The notes under the pieces: generated by a model
What the model was told of the DNA's origin: nothing
What the model saw: the letters and a program-made list of their open reading frames with translations, nothing else
Database searches by the model: none
Program-made: the position numbers and the translations under genes
From: Cytospora piceicola
Taxonomy: Eukaryota > Ascomycota > Sordariomycetes > Diaporthales > Cytosporaceae
Assembly: GCA_023375675.1 (NCBI GenBank)
Contig: JALQBC010000017.1
Coordinates: 620,001 to 684,000 of the forward strand
DNA length: 64,000 nucleotides
Direction of reading: 5' to 3'
Shown: one piece after another, positions 21,529-34,651 of the stretch
Numbering within the stretch: position 1 is the stretch's first letter
Layout: every line of letters starts with the position of its first letter

Positions 21529-23227
21529 TTTGGCGGTTGTTGTTTGGTTGATTTTGGATTTGTTTAGTTTGGTTGTTTATAGGTCGAAAGATTGAAAAGG
21601 ACCGTGGAAGCGATTGACGATATTGAAAGCAGTATAATAAACGATTGTGTGACTTGAGCGAGATTGAAATGATGAGAGGAACAGACTTGATCCGGGAACG
21701 TGGACACGGCTCAACAAGCTTATATCTATCAGGGATTCCCTCATTTAACCTACAAACAATGCCATGCTCGTGGTGGCGCACTCTAATTTAGTCAGGGTGG
21801 GAACGGGTGTTTTTTTCCTCGACAGGGTTCGTCGAATCCGCAAACACGAAACATGGTTCTCTAGGTTCGGCATTGGCCGGTTCGTAAGTGATTCGTATTT
21901 GTGGAGTGGCATCGGTGTCCCCAATGACAGCGCTGGTGTTTCCCAAAGGAGCTTTCCACCCCGGGGGAGGGTGGGATGCTCAAATAAAAAGAAACGAAGC
22001 CATTCTCTGTATAAGGAAGCCGAACCCGCGAGGTCTGGACCCCTGCACTGCCTCGTTTTACTTTTTACTGTGCATTGAGTCTGAGAAGTGACTGACTGAC
22101 TGACTTACTGACTGACCGGCTCTTGGGTTGATGCTGGAAAGGGGCTCCAGATGTTACTCATGAGTACTTACTTAAGTACATATGTCGTAGCACCCTCGGC
22201 ATGCTCGGGGAAATTTGACATTCAGCCACACTGTAGTCTATCTGTATCCTAAATTTCTAATACCCGATTGAGCCAGGCAGCCAGGGTGGTCCCAAATAAA
22301 CTCACCCAACAAGCAGTGGTCAAGGGGGCTTGTCGATCCTCAAGTGTTTTAGGCCAAGCCTTAGAGATCCGCTAAGATTTCTGGTTTAGGCTCGCTTGTG
22401 CCTTCACGTAATCTCCTGCAAAACTTTATCCCTCCTGATTGAGATCCTCGCGGGCGACAAATGTCGGCTCCGTCAGGAAGATCGAGGTCAGCAAAACATG
22501 TCTGGAGATCTATCTGACAGGCCCAGGCAGTCGATCTATTTTACTAATCATCACAGTGTGCTTCTCAATAATATTCCGTGAGTCACCAGGATGAAAGTCT
22601 CAACCAATGCGCTACATATGTATAGTATTTTTTCAAAACACCCCAAGACACTACACTATCACGGTACAGGTACCCGGTGATTTTGAAGGTTCAACGTCTT
22701 TTGTCGATGCGCCCAATTACTTAATGCCGCTTGCCCAATAGACTTACTAGGATATACATACGACTCGGCGGCATACTGGGGCACACTGGGGAAAGTTCTT
22801 AGCTCCCGGTCCGCTTCGAGCGCATGCGTCAGGACCCCATGCCGAGACACGATCAGTCTTATCGATGTTCGTATTGCAGCGGAGAGGGAGTGGCAACAGG
22901 ACCTCCTCAGGGGCTGGCTGTCTCGGGTGAGAGTTACGGCGACCCTCCGGAAAACCCTCCGGTGATCATCCGATTCCGGATGAACCCATTCAGTGTCCGT
23001 GGTCTCCCCTACATCGACCCTCGCCTACGCCCTTTGAACGCAGCTATCTAGTACATCAAAGGTGAGTATACCTAGACCCGAAGAGGATACAGGAAGTCAC
23101 CTCCTATAGAAACGTGATGACCCAGAGCAGCAGCAGGGCAGGGCAGGGCAGAGCAGAACCCAATTCTTCAAAGACTATATGGTTCATTGCGAATGGAGAC
23201 CATAGGCTGGATAAGGGGTAATTAGGG
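21529..23227. other. Intergenic, no gene
   Basis: Promoter of the GPI protein and 1.6 kb of non-coding sequence. A TGAC tetranucleotide run lies at about 22088-22119, and a GGGCA pentanucleotide run at 23132-23155. No supported reading frame. Confidence 0.55.
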
Positions 23228-23817
23228 CGAAACAGCTGAAATGACTCCCCCACGGGATTTTCTGACTCCCCCAGTGGCCCGTGCCACCCGCAGCCAAATT
23301 TGTGACTTACGATTAGGTGCAGTGCTGCCCAATTGTGAGGTACCTTAATTGATATGGCGGCAAGGCGCGCATCGCTAACAAAGTGACTAATCGACCACGC
23401 TACACCACGCAGCCATCACCACTCTCGCTACCACCAATATCACGACCACTTCAACACCCGACCACGCAACGGTTTCTCGAGCGATTGTCGCCATACTTTC
23501 GGCTTTAGTCAATTGCGTCCTTCCCGTCAGAATGACTATACTCTCGACCCTGCAGCCTGACTATGAGGCTGTCCCTCGCGCCGCATCTGTAACTTCCATT
23601 GAAGCCAGCAGGAAGCCCCTGTGGCTGCAATGGAAGTTTCGGCGAGCCCCTGGTTCGATTCCAGGGTGGCCCAACTTTTTGTCTTTTTGCACTATGACCC
23701 GATTCGGCTGGCCGAGCTGACTTACACCAAAATTTGTATGGCGGGTGGCTCGTGCGGGTGGCACGGGCCACTGGGGGAGTCAGAAAATCCCGTGGGGGAG
23801 TCATTTCAGCTGTTTCG
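23228..23817. mobile_element. Non-autonomous Mutator-like element (MULE-type MITE)
   Basis: The ends are perfect inverted repeats of 65 bp: CGAAACAGCTGAAATGACTC... starts at 23228 on the plus strand and ends at 23817 on the minus strand. Both sides are flanked by the 9-bp direct repeat TAATTAGGG (23219-23227 and 23818-23826). Long terminal inverted repeats plus a 9-bp target duplication are diagnostic of Mutator-like transposons. The 590-bp body has no transposase frame, so it must be mobilised in trans. The identical arms and target duplication indicate a recent insertion with no visible RIP. Confidence 0.88.
23593..23680 (+). other. Hairpin and tRNA-3'-half-like segment inside the MITE
   Basis: Arms CTTCCATTG (23593-23601) and CAATGGAAG (23628-23636), with further pairing AGCCA/TGGCT inside, form a 44-nt hairpin. 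Just downstream, CCTGGTTCGATTCCAGG (23649-23665) is a perfect tRNA T-arm/B-box. It is followed by a 7-nt acceptor-like strand, an A, and a TTTTT polymerase III terminator (23676-23680). No matching 5' acceptor strand or A-box was found, so this is not a complete tRNA. Confidence 0.45.
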
Positions 23818-24416
23818 TAATTAGGGAGGCAGTGTCGATCCGCACGTGCGGGAACCATGTCCCATCCTCCACATTTACGGGGCGACAAGTAAGCATACTT
23901 GTATACACAACTACGAGGCGAGCTTAGGCTTGGAAGATTAAAAGTCATCGCATTTTTTTAGGAGCTAGTTCGATGACGGTGTCTGTAAACCCTGCCCTTC
24001 CGAGGACGTCTTCTGTTGGAATAAGTCTCCAGTTCGTGCCAGCCCATGGAGCCTCTCAGACCTGCTCCCTATTGGTGAATAGGCGAAACCACCGCCTCAA
24101 ATATTCATTGGGGGAAATGAGCAATGGGACTGACACTAAAACCAACGCTTGCTTTGTTGTAAATATCCCTCAACGCCAAATCAACGCAAACCCCGTGCCT
24201 CGTTGGCTCCCAACTCCCAGGTGCTGGTTAAGTACCCTTACTAGCGATCGAATAGCAAAGTGTATCCAGTCACGAGTCCTTCGGTCTTGACTGACTGCAT
24301 AGTCAACTTGCACCAAAAGACGAAGCAATCGGAGCCCAAAGAACGAAAACTCAACGCGCCGGTTTGCAAAGCCACTTCCGTCATCCATCTCGCATCTAAC
24401 CAACATTGAAACCCAC
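23818..24416. other. Intergenic, 3' side of the helicase gene
   Basis: No gene supported. The minus-strand frame at 24170-24634 overlaps the helicase C terminus in another frame. Confidence 0.5.
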
Positions 24417-27254
24417 TCAAAGCTCATTGTCTTTCTCATCCGGTTGTTGGCCAGATCTGTCGCTATCGGTATGCTCTGAAGCATCCACGTCCATATCCTC
24501 AGCGTCAGGGGGGATTCGTTTTGCCCTTGCTGGTAGCCCGTCTGCCACTCCTCCATCTTCCGCGGATGTGGAGGCGGCACCATCCTGAGCGCATTCAGCT
24601 GATCGGGCCCCTCTGTCGGTGGTGAATCTGTCAATAGCTGATTTGCCAGTGTTTGTGAAATTCCTAAACCGATCTGGATGGAAATCCGCCAATTTCACTA
24701 TATCCTCACGGCGCCCCCATCGTCTCCTCCTGGGGACAATGCGGCTTCTTTGCGAGCTCAGTTGATTGCACGTCCACATGGTGACACTCCGGTTCACTCG
24801 CGCTCCCAGGTGGCGCCGGACCAGCTCGCCCGCAGCGAGCTGCGGTATGATCGGATGTCGTTGTGCATCAATCAGGCCACTCAAGAAACCCTGGGCCAGC
24901 ATGTCGATAGAGTATTTCTTGAAGTGCCGGTGCAAAGTGTAGTCATCGTAGGAGCCGGCCAGAGTCAGGATCGAGATCTGTTGTGGTTTGTCTTGGCCAA
25001 CACGATGAATCCGTCCAATAGCGCTCATCAACATTGGCACGCTCTCTGGCAATTCAAAGAAGACCATGTTGTGGCAATCGCGGGACAAGTCGACGCCGGA
25101 ACCCACAAGCTCCACAGTGGATAGAAGAAAGTCCACGTGCTTGGCAGGATCGTTGAAGTCTTCCATAACCCTCGGACGGACATCATACTTGTCATGTTTG
25201 CTCCTTAGCGAATAGAACTTGAACTCGGCCATCGAACACACCCCCTCAATCATCCACTGGGTGCGAGGATGGACACAGAACACAACGGCCTTCTCGTTCC
25301 TCTGCTTTAGCTCATCAAGCTTGACCAGCAACCATCGCAGCTTAGGTGCTTGTTGCACGAGATGCTTGATCATCGACACTCGGTCAGATGGTGGCTCTGT
25401 TGGATCTTGGGTATGTCGTGTCCTTGCGTAGTAGAACTCCATTCCTGCATGTTTCTCCTGGCCGTAGAGCTCTTCAGCCTCGATCGCTTCGGCATTCTGG
25501 TCTTTCAAACCGTCATTCTCTTTGAATGGACGACTGAACGCTACTTCTAAGTCAAGGTCAGCAGTGATATAGTTCAGTTTGGCGTTCTGTGCTTTGTTGA
25601 ATGAGGCAAGCGGTACTTCATTGGACCCGGAGACACGTGCTGCATTCCATTGCTTTCCGTCGCCAGTCGAGAAAAGATTGGAGAACCTGGATTCTGCAAG
25701 GGAGGAATAGACCTCTTGTGATTTGCTAGTCATTTTCAGCTCAACTGTGTTGATTGTGGCTCGAGGAATTCCCTTTACGTCGCCGATTGTCCTCCTGATG
25801 CCACCAGGAAGGTGGACCACAGAACCAGGGTCGCGGCGTAGAACACAGAGACGGAAAATAGAGCCGAGTACCACCTGTGCGAATTCTGGACTAAACTTCA
25901 TCTGATTTCCTAGCCATCGATAAGCATGAGGATTCAATCGCCACAAGTGCTGGCCGTTTCTTAGTGCCTCCACATACTGGGGAGACATCGGACCGGGTCC
26001 TAGTATAACCCCAGCAGGATCCTTGCATTTGAATGGATCGAAATCGCTGGTGTACATTGCAAGCAGTTCCCCAGGGTGTACACAAAGTGGCCAATTGATA
26101 CTCCATTCCTTAGGCCGGAACAGAGCGAACAAGAGGCCACGGAAGTCCGAGATTTTGTTGACAGTGGGAGTGGCTGTGAGGAGGAAGGTGATATCTGCAT
26201 CTACCAGGTAAGCAGCTTGTGCCCGTCTGGTTCTTGGGTCCTTCATCTCATGGGCCTCATCAGCGATCAGAGTTCCAATTTTCTCCAAGATGGTAGTCTT
26301 GAACTCGAGGTCGAAGAGAACCGGTTTTTGACCAATCTTGATGGCATGGTGGGCTTCGGGAGCCAACTTGGAGGCGCGTACCGAGAATTCTCTCTTTCCA
26401 AGTATGTCTTCCTTCTTTCGCTCTTTTAAGAAAGCTTTGCTCGAAAACTCCTCGTATGTGGAAAGGATGATGTTATAGCTGGTTTGACAATCAGAAAGCT
26501 CCATGCGCTCCAGGACTTCGGTAAGCGCTGATACGGATTTCGGATCGACAAAGTTGATATGCTCGGCCTTTTGGTATGATTTGCTGCAAACGTGGAGCGT
26601 CAGAAGCTTGGAAAAAAATCTGGAGTACGCATCCTGCCAGCCTCGCAAAGCCTGGTGTGGGCAGAGAATCAGAGTGGCTCGGTGTGCGGCAAATTCTGGC
26701 AAAGTCTCTCTTCGCTTGGCCAGAAAGAAGACAGTTGCTAAGGCCTCGATGGTCTTGCCGCTGCCGCTCTCGTTGGCGTTGACGGCCCCCTTCAAGATGC
26801 CCTCGGCGTTCTTCACCATGAATGCAATATTTTGAACTTGATCGACTCTAAGACTCAAGTCTGATAAAGGGGAGATCTTGATGTTCTCCCAATCGCTCAA
26901 GTCAATACCCAAGAATGCGGCAGCATCGCCCAATAATTCAACCGGGGCGAATGAGGTGGCAATGAGACGTCCACCATGTTGGTCAGGCTGAGGCACTTCT
27001 TCAGTTTCTTGGTCCAGGTCGGCCATAAGTTGGCGGCGTTCTTCAGGCGACATGGAAGGACGGTCGTTGTGTCCGTTCTTCTGCAGATAATCTGTGAAGT
27101 TCCCCATAGTGTTGCCACGAATGATGAATTTGTCAAGGAACTTATCCCACGCACTGCGCTTTTGGACAATAGGTGCTTTCTTAGGATTGTGTTCAGGGCC
27201 TTTCGGAATGGTCTCAGCGTTGTTCTCAGCATTGTCCTCGGGGACATTGGGAAC

Positions 27255-27345
27255 TGTCGAACAGAACCACTACACTAGGCAACTAAAAGGGTGACCACCC
27301 CTAGAGAACTAGGAATGATTCTGGTCTGATAGCTGTGTTCCAACA
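27255..27345 (-). repeat. 91-bp terminal repeat (3' LTR of the TRIM-like element)
   Basis: Identical to 27671-27761, with TG..CA ends. Confidence 0.9.
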
Positions 27346-27670
27346 CCACCCCTCAGGTCACATCATACGTTGTGTATGTGTGAGCTGGAAGGATATAGTA
27401 GTGTCTGTTCGTTGCTTATAAAGTATGATCAATCTCTTAAAAGGAAGCCCCGCTTTGATCAGGTAAGGGCACCATAGGTTCGGGCTTGTTCGTCAAGCAA
27501 CCTGCTTCGCTTCGTTTCTAATAACTAGTCTAGGGACCTTAGATAGAGAAAGCTTTTTAGCTACTGAAAATACTATTATTGGAAACAGGGGGCAGATTAA
27601 TTAATATCTGCGCTCGAACTCGGTACCCTGGCCTAAGTATCGCTCGGTAGAAGAACTAGGACTCATAACC

Positions 27671-27761
27671 TGTCGAACAGAACCACTACACTAGGCAACT
27701 AAAAGGGTGACCACCCCTAGAGAACTAGGAATGATTCTGGTCTGATAGCTGTGTTCCAACA
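27671..27761 (-). repeat. 91-bp terminal repeat (5' LTR of the TRIM-like element)
   Basis: Identical to 27255-27345; adjacent to the GGAAC target duplication. Confidence 0.9.
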
Positions 27762-28030
27762 GGAACACCTTCCTCGGGAGTCATTTCGGTGTTGTTCCTA
27801 GGCAAACCCTCAGCATTCTCACCAGGTGCTTCCTCTTGTGCTTCCTGACTATTGACCGCAGGCAATTCCTCTTGCGTTATAGGAGTATTGACTCCAGGTG
27901 CCACAGAGAAGGTAGCATCAGGTACTGGCTCCTCAGGCGATCCTTCGTCAGATGACAGCTTCGGTCTCTTCTGGGACTCACTGAGCAGTGGCTCCGGACA
28001 TGCCTCCCGCTTTTGGCCTGCGGCAGACAT

Positions 28031-30149
28031 GTTCCTGACTTGAAGACGCAGAAGTAGTGGTCAGGTGAGAAACTCGGGAAAACAGGTCTGTTTGACTACC
28101 TGACTACCTACCGAGGTACCTAGGTAGGTAGGGTTCAACGTCAAGACTTGATAAATAACCTTGGAAGCTTTTGGTGCGAAGGCGTTTGTGCAACAATCTA
28201 GTCTTGGTGGAAGACAGAAGGTGTCGTGCTCAGTGTATGCGCTTGGAAAAATCGATAAAGTGGGAGGGTAAACGAAGGTATGCGCGTCTTTGGGTTGGGG
28301 TCCCGAGTACTTGAGAAGGTTCTCTAGTGAAAGAGGCAGGAGTAATGAAGAGGAACCGAGTAGGAAGGAAGGCTTGCAATGAATTCGGGCACGCTTCTAG
28401 ATGTTGGCAACCGTGTTGGAACTTGTGAGTGTTCCCTGGAAATTTGAGGAGGAGGGAGGGGGGCGAAGGGTATCAGAGATGTGTGCATTTGTTTGTGTGA
28501 TGGAACTTCGTCGTTGCAGTGTTGTAGACGTGGTAAGTGCTGATGTTGTGGTCCATTGGTGAAGCAAAGATCTCCGTGATAACGGACAGCACCAGAAGCA
28601 CGACTCCAGGTCACTGCGTAAGTATGTTGGTTGCCAAAGTACAGAAATGTGGTGGTGTTCTCTGATGACTAGAAAGGAAGGAATCTGGCGCTCATATGAG
28701 AAAGCAGCACCTGGGCAGTCAATCTCGGGGAGGTCAATGTGGAAAGGCGACGGAGAAAGGTACATCGGCCAAGCCGCCTCCTGTGCCGCCGCAGATATTG
28801 TGCAAGAGATGGATTCCCAAGAGGGCTTCGACGCTGTCGAAGACTTATGAGGGCAAGAGACTCAAAGAGACTGGCTGTCTTCCGAAACAAGCCAGGTTTA
28901 TGACCGCTGAGTTGAGTAGTTCAAGGTCAGTAGTTGAAAGTGGTAATGTAGAGGAGTAGTTACTGATAATAAGAAAAGAGAAAAAGGGTCGTCAGAAGAC
29001 GCAGGTGACTTGAAGAAGAAAGAGGGAGGGAACAGGAGGGAAAGAGATAGAACACTATGTTCAAGTACCTAAGTAGGCAACGAGAAAGAAGCTCCTCACC
29101 GGTGATGGCCCGTTGACCACAAAACCTACACACTCAAGCCCGTTCCCTTGAACGCAGTTACTTCAGTACCCACACGCAACTATTTTAGTCGGTTGGCTTG
29201 GCTTGAATGGTTGTTTTGAAGACGTTGAACCTGTCATAGTTCGAGGGCTCTTCAACTTGGAAGTCGTCCCCACAAGACGGCCGACGAAACTGGGGAACGA
29301 CACGATTATCAAGGCTTGTGGCTCGGAAGTAACAAGAACGGAAGGTTCAGCATCACCTTCCTAAGTTCACAGAAACTAAGAATACTGCCTAGACTACAGG
29401 CAATATGCAAAATGTCAAGTTGTTGCAGCAATATGTTGGGGTTCTTCTCCCTGCCTGACAAATGGTTCAGTGAGCTGATATGCTGGAGGTAAGGGAACGA
29501 GCCACAGTGAAAGTCTTTTACTTGAACACTCCCTTCATGCTTCAAAACGTAAGGCCATCTCACCAATTTACACTTACGAGTTACCAGAAACACACCCAAT
29601 ATATGTCTGAAAGTAAGTGAGGCGTATATGTATTCCATTCTCTGCGCCTTTCAAGAACTGAAGGACGGACTGATGATAACAGATGGCTTGAATCCAACCC
29701 TCAGATTCGCTTACAGCGCACGTAGCACTTTAGTACGTAGCTCCTTGATGTGCGCTATAACTACCTACTTAAGTAGGTAGGTACTAATCCAGTCATCCCT
29801 AGAGTTGGTCGGACGGGATTTCCTACTAGACTTCTCTATCGCTTATCCATCCAGCGAGCCCGGAAGGGTCGCCTCGATTTGGGCTGATTTCGGTGAGAAT
29901 GGATCATGTAAATATTCGAAGCAGTCCGGGAGGAGGCCGTAGTTGTAGATACGTCAGGCTGGATGGATGCTGTGAGCCGACTGATATTTTTGATATTTAT
30001 TCAAGACGCGAATAGAACGATGTTGGCTGCCTAAGAAACTGGTCGTTGTTCGAGTTAGTCAACAATTAACAATGGTTGTGGTCTGAGCGTGGGATAAATA
30101 TCGCTGATGCGCAGCGGCATAGAAAAAGGTGGGCCTGCCGGCCAGTTTA
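28031..30149. other. Intergenic before the AT-rich island, no gene supported
   Basis: Helicase promoter side, then 2 kb without a convincing gene. Frames of 96-122 codons at 28.3-28.9 kb and 29.3-29.6 kb show no domains. TACCTAGGTAGG-type motifs occur at about 28110-28131 and 29762-29788. Confidence 0.5.
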
Positions 30150-31677
30150 CCGGTACTTTATTCCTTTATATACGTAAGCTCTATCTTATTTAGCGGTTAT
30201 ACAGTTAGTCTTTTTTACCTATAAAACGTCCGTATACTAACAGCCTGTTAATCGATAACGATTTACGCCTATAAAATAGCTAAGTATTAATAGATAATAT
30301 ATATTAGCTATTAAGCTTTTATTTTACTATTTACTATTATAAAAAGTAAAACTTTATATACCGGTATATATATATTATATACCTATTATATTACTCTGTT
30401 ATTATACTGCTTTAAGTAAATTATTTTACTTACTTTTTTTAAACTAGTTTCTATAATCGCTATAAGAACTTCTGCCTTACTATAGCTTTTCGATTACGTT
30501 ATAATAATACTCTTTATACTATATATTTACCTTATAACGTTACTTATAGTAAGTAGTTTTTAAAAGAGATTTCCGGAAATATATATATATAATATAGTTA
30601 TAATAACCGGCTACTATACTTATTTATATACCGGAGCTAAAAAAACTATATAACTAACTACTTATAAATAGTATCGAAAGTATTTTTATACTTAATTTAA
30701 AGCTTATAATAGTTAAGTATAAATTTTATAGTACTATATATTAAATAAACGAAAGACTTTCTATATATATTATAGGTATAAATACTATATTATAATTAAA
30801 TAAAATATTAATAATTTTACTATATAATAATCTATAGCTATAAACTTAAAGTTTAAAAAGTATTACTTATAAAGTAATATATATATTTTAGCTTTCCGGT
30901 CTTTATTATCTTTTTTATATAACCTATTATATAATACTATACTATATAGTAAAGCTTTTTATAAAAATATATAACGGTATAATAATATCTTTATCTTTAC
31001 TTTTATCGATTATAAAAAGATAAAGTATAATATTATAAACGGTAAACTTATAGATTTTTAGATTTATAAAGCTTTATATTACCGAACTAGCTTATTATAA
31101 GAAATATTAGGTTAAAGGCTATAATATATATAGCTATATTTCTATAATTTTAACTATACTTTTATACTTTATTTTATATTTAATAATAGCTTAAATATAG
31201 TAATTTTTAACTATATTATAAATTATCTATATAAGAATAATCTGTTTATTAATATATACTTTACTATATAAAAGCAGTTCCGATAGATAATAGGCCTAAT
31301 ATAAGTAGCTTTAAACTTATAAATATAATTAGTATTTAAAAATAAGGCCGACTAAAGATATATAAACCTTTTTATAGCCGATAAAGTTATTATTATTATT
31401 CTGTATAAGTATATAAATATTAACTTTCAGGATTTTATTTTTATAAAGTAAACTATAAATAGTATAAAGGTTATAGTCTTTTATTATATATAGCTATCTT
31501 ATCTTATATATCTTTTTTTTATATACCTTTTTATACTACTATATAATAACTATAACTAATATTAAAGAATAAAGGTTTAAGATTTATAAGATATTAGCTA
31601 TAAATCGGACTATATAAGCTTACGAAAATATAGCCGATATATTCTCTACCTATAAATAGTAAATCTATAGATACTAT

Positions 31678-31825
31678 TGTGGTGGCTAATAGGGGGCCAC
31701 CGTTTAGGTGGGTTCCTCGGCCCCACTTTTCTGTATGAATATCTATCGGGCGTTTAGGCCCTTCCATAGAAATAATCAACACACACACGAACATAACTAC
31801 CACTCGTACCTAAACGGCTACTACA
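31678..31825. repeat. Short LTR-like insertion (solo LTR candidate) in the RIP island
   Basis: A normal-composition 148-bp segment in AT-rich DNA. It starts TGTGGTGGCTAATAGG, ends GGCTACTACA, and has CTAT directly outside both ends (4 bp, or 5 bp with shifted borders). The TG..CA termini and the target duplication suggest a solo LTR. Confidence 0.6.
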
Positions 31826-34651
31826 CTATTTTCTTTTCGATAACTATTTTAATAGTTATTAATAAATTTATAGGTTATAATAGACTAAATAAAGCTTATT
31901 TAATTAAAAACTTATTAGACTAACTTATAAGTAAACTTATATAACGGTATTATAAACTAGCTATAGTAAAGTAATAACGATATAGCTTAAGTCGAAACCT
32001 ATATTATCTTATCTATAACGTATATTAAAAATTAGCAGTTTATTAGTTAATACTATTAAAACTTTATTATTATTATATAGGCTTTTAATATACTTATATT
32101 TTTTATTATAGTTACTACTAACTTTATATAACCGGAAATCTTCTATAAACTTAGTCCGAACGAGTTTATTATAAACCGTTTAAATATTATAAGTTATATA
32201 TTTTAACTTAAGTATAACGCTTTTTTAAAAAAACTACGAAATAAGCTATTTAAAGACTTTATAGGCGTAGTTTAAACTATCGAGTTTTAAAAACGAAGCC
32301 TACTTTATAAATATATCCTGTTATTTCTTACCTATAAGGCTATAGATCTTTATAAGCTTCCTGTAAATATCGACTATATAATTTATATAAAACTCTTTAC
32401 CCCGGAAGAAAATCTAAATAGCGTATTATAAAGTATTATAAAGAGTTCTATAGTATATAGTTTATATAATATAGTAAACCTATAAAGCCTTTATATATAG
32501 CCTTTTAAAACTACGGCTTTAGTTATTTATCGTAAGAACTTTCCGAAAGACTTTATAGACGAAACGTTAATACCGGAAGATAGATACCTATTTTATAAAC
32601 GCTATAATAATAGTTAAACTATAAAAAAAAAGGTAAATAACTAAAAGGTTTAGCTAAATAACCGCTAGGTTATACTATATAGCCTATACTTTTATTATAA
32701 ATACTAAATATATATTAATATAAAGATTTATATAACTATAAAAGCTATAAAGTATATTTATAAGTATATATATAAAGGTATAAATAAAGCTATAGTTACG
32801 TTATAAAATAGCTATACTTTTAATAAGATTATTATATATTTATAAGGCCGATATATAAGCCTTATAAAGGCGATTATATATTTATTTAAATACTTTATTT
32901 ATAAGGAGTTCTTACTTATAATACGTTTACCGGTTTACTTAAAAGGTTAACAGTTTATATACTTCTAAAATAATACTTTTTTATAAAAGGTTATAAGTAT
33001 TATAAACTGTAACAGGTTTTAATTAATAACGTTTTTTAACTATAATAAGAATAATATAAATAAGCGAAGGCTTTTATATATCGACTTTCTCTATTTTTAT
33101 ATTTAAAAATAATAATAAAAGTAATAATAGCCTTAGTAGTATAGTATTATAGTTAGCTATATATACTATATACTACCTATTATTAATAAGCCGTACTTCT
33201 TATAGCTTTTTCTTTATAATATCTATAGCCTATAGTTATTCGAATATATATAAACTATTAATAACGTTATTTATCCTACTTATAAGGCTACTTACTTTAC
33301 TATAAGTTTATTAAACTACGATAGTTATTAAACTACTTACTTTAAAAAGGCTACGGCTTAATAAACCGGCTTTATATTATAGCGTTTTTTTATTATTATA
33401 TTTCTTTATAAGAACGTTTTAAACTATACCGGGTTATAAAATATATTTACAGCTTCGATTTACGATAATTTACTATACCGTTTTCGTAGCTATACTAATA
33501 TCCTACCTAGCCTTTAAAAGCCGTATTTTAATTATAGCCTTTTCTTCTTTTAATAACAGCTTTATAAATACAAAAAAAACCTTAAAAATTTCGGTCTTTT
33601 TAAGCTATAATATAACTAAAAATCGGTATAGTTAAACTTATAGCTAAAGGTTAAGCTAAACTATAATATAGAAAACTAACAGCTATTTTATAATAACGTT
33701 TATAGCCGGTTTAATAAATAATAGTTGTTTATTTTCTAAAAGATTATTATTACGATAAAAACTATATTTAAAGACGTATACTTCTTTATCTAAAGCCCGA
33801 AAGAGATAAGGAAGATTTTTTTTTATAAAGCTTTTATAACGTATATATAAACTTACAGACAGGTTATTCTTTATATAGCCTCCTTTAATATTATAATATT
33901 ACTTCTCCCGGGCGGCTATATAGCTTACTTTCGCTTCCGGATCTTTATATCGATTTATTAAACGTTTATATATAATATTAAGAAAAACTTTAAGTTTATA
34001 GACCTATTATAAACTACGTCTTGTATTATTTAAAACGAAGTTCTTATATAGTATAAGTATTACTTTAAAGCTATAAACTATACGTTATAAGATATTATAT
34101 ATAACGATAAGTTATTTAATAAAATCTTTATAGCTTTTAATAATAATTTTACTTAAATTCTCCCGGTTATATAAAAGAAAGTATACGTATAGATTATATA
34201 GGTATTTTTATTATAGTCGTATATTTAGTCTAATATATAAGTTCGGCGTTTTATAGAGAATATATAAGTTTAAAAAGCTAATAAAAAGAACTATAGCTTT
34301 ATTTAATAGTTATAGAATATACCGTATAAACTAAAACTATATAGGTTAATCGAATTATACCTTATAATCTCTTTATATTCCGATATTATAAACTTCTTTT
34401 AAACGGTATACCTAAACTAGCTATTAATATAAGCCTTTTTTAACCCGGGTATATTTATAAACCGCTATATACTATCCGGGATAAATACTATTATTATAAA
34501 GCTAAATTATATTACCTTTTACTACTTTCCCGGCGATACTATAGCTTACTTAACTATTATAAAAGTTATAAACGGCTTTAAAAATATCTTTATAGCTAGC
34601 CTTTTACCGGAGTTTTTATAGTTTATAAAGTTTCTTTTTATTCTACCTACC

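Larger units (their letters stand above)
27255..27761 (-). mobile_element. Miniature LTR retroelement (TRIM-like), Copia-type ends
   Basis: Two identical 91-bp direct repeats (27255-27345 and 27671-27761) flank a 325-bp non-coding core. Each repeat has TG..CA termini; on the minus strand it starts TGTTGGAACACAG and ends TTCGACA. The element is bounded by the 5-bp duplication GGAAC (27250-27254 and 27762-27766). On the minus strand a possible primer-binding region (GGTTATGAGTCC) follows the first LTR, and a purine-rich GAGGGGTGG precedes the second. It has no gag or pol. Identical LTRs imply a young insertion. Confidence 0.88.
24417..28030 (-). pseudogene. SNF2-type helicase gene interrupted by a miniature LTR element
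   Basis: The 3' part (27107-24417, 896 codons from the first internal ATG, open up to 27254) encodes a SNF2-family ATPase. It has Walker A NESGSGKTIEAL, motif Ia LILCPHQALRGW, DEAH box TLIADEAHEMKDPRTRRAQA, and motif III FLLTATPT. The helicase C half has VVFCVHPRTQWMIEG, LLSTVELVGSGVDLS and motif VI SAIGRIHRVGQ. The N terminus (28030-27767: MSAAGQKREACPEP, Glu/Asn/Pro-rich, disordered) is in the same frame once the 507-bp insertion at 27255-27761 and one 5-bp target copy are discounted. So a single gene of about 1,030 codons was broken by the insertion. As it stands, translation stops inside the element. Splicing out of the element or internal initiation could still give a product. A role in chromatin or heterochromatin is only a family expectation. 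Confidence 0.8.

Noticed and set aside
23641..23680. Functional tRNA gene
   Set aside because: T-arm and terminator present, but no A-box, D-arm, anticodon arm or complementary 5' acceptor strand within 120 bp.
28324..28900. Overlapping frames of 73-122 codons on both strands
   Set aside because: No domains, signal peptides or matching splice signals; Ser/Thr/His-rich compositional noise.
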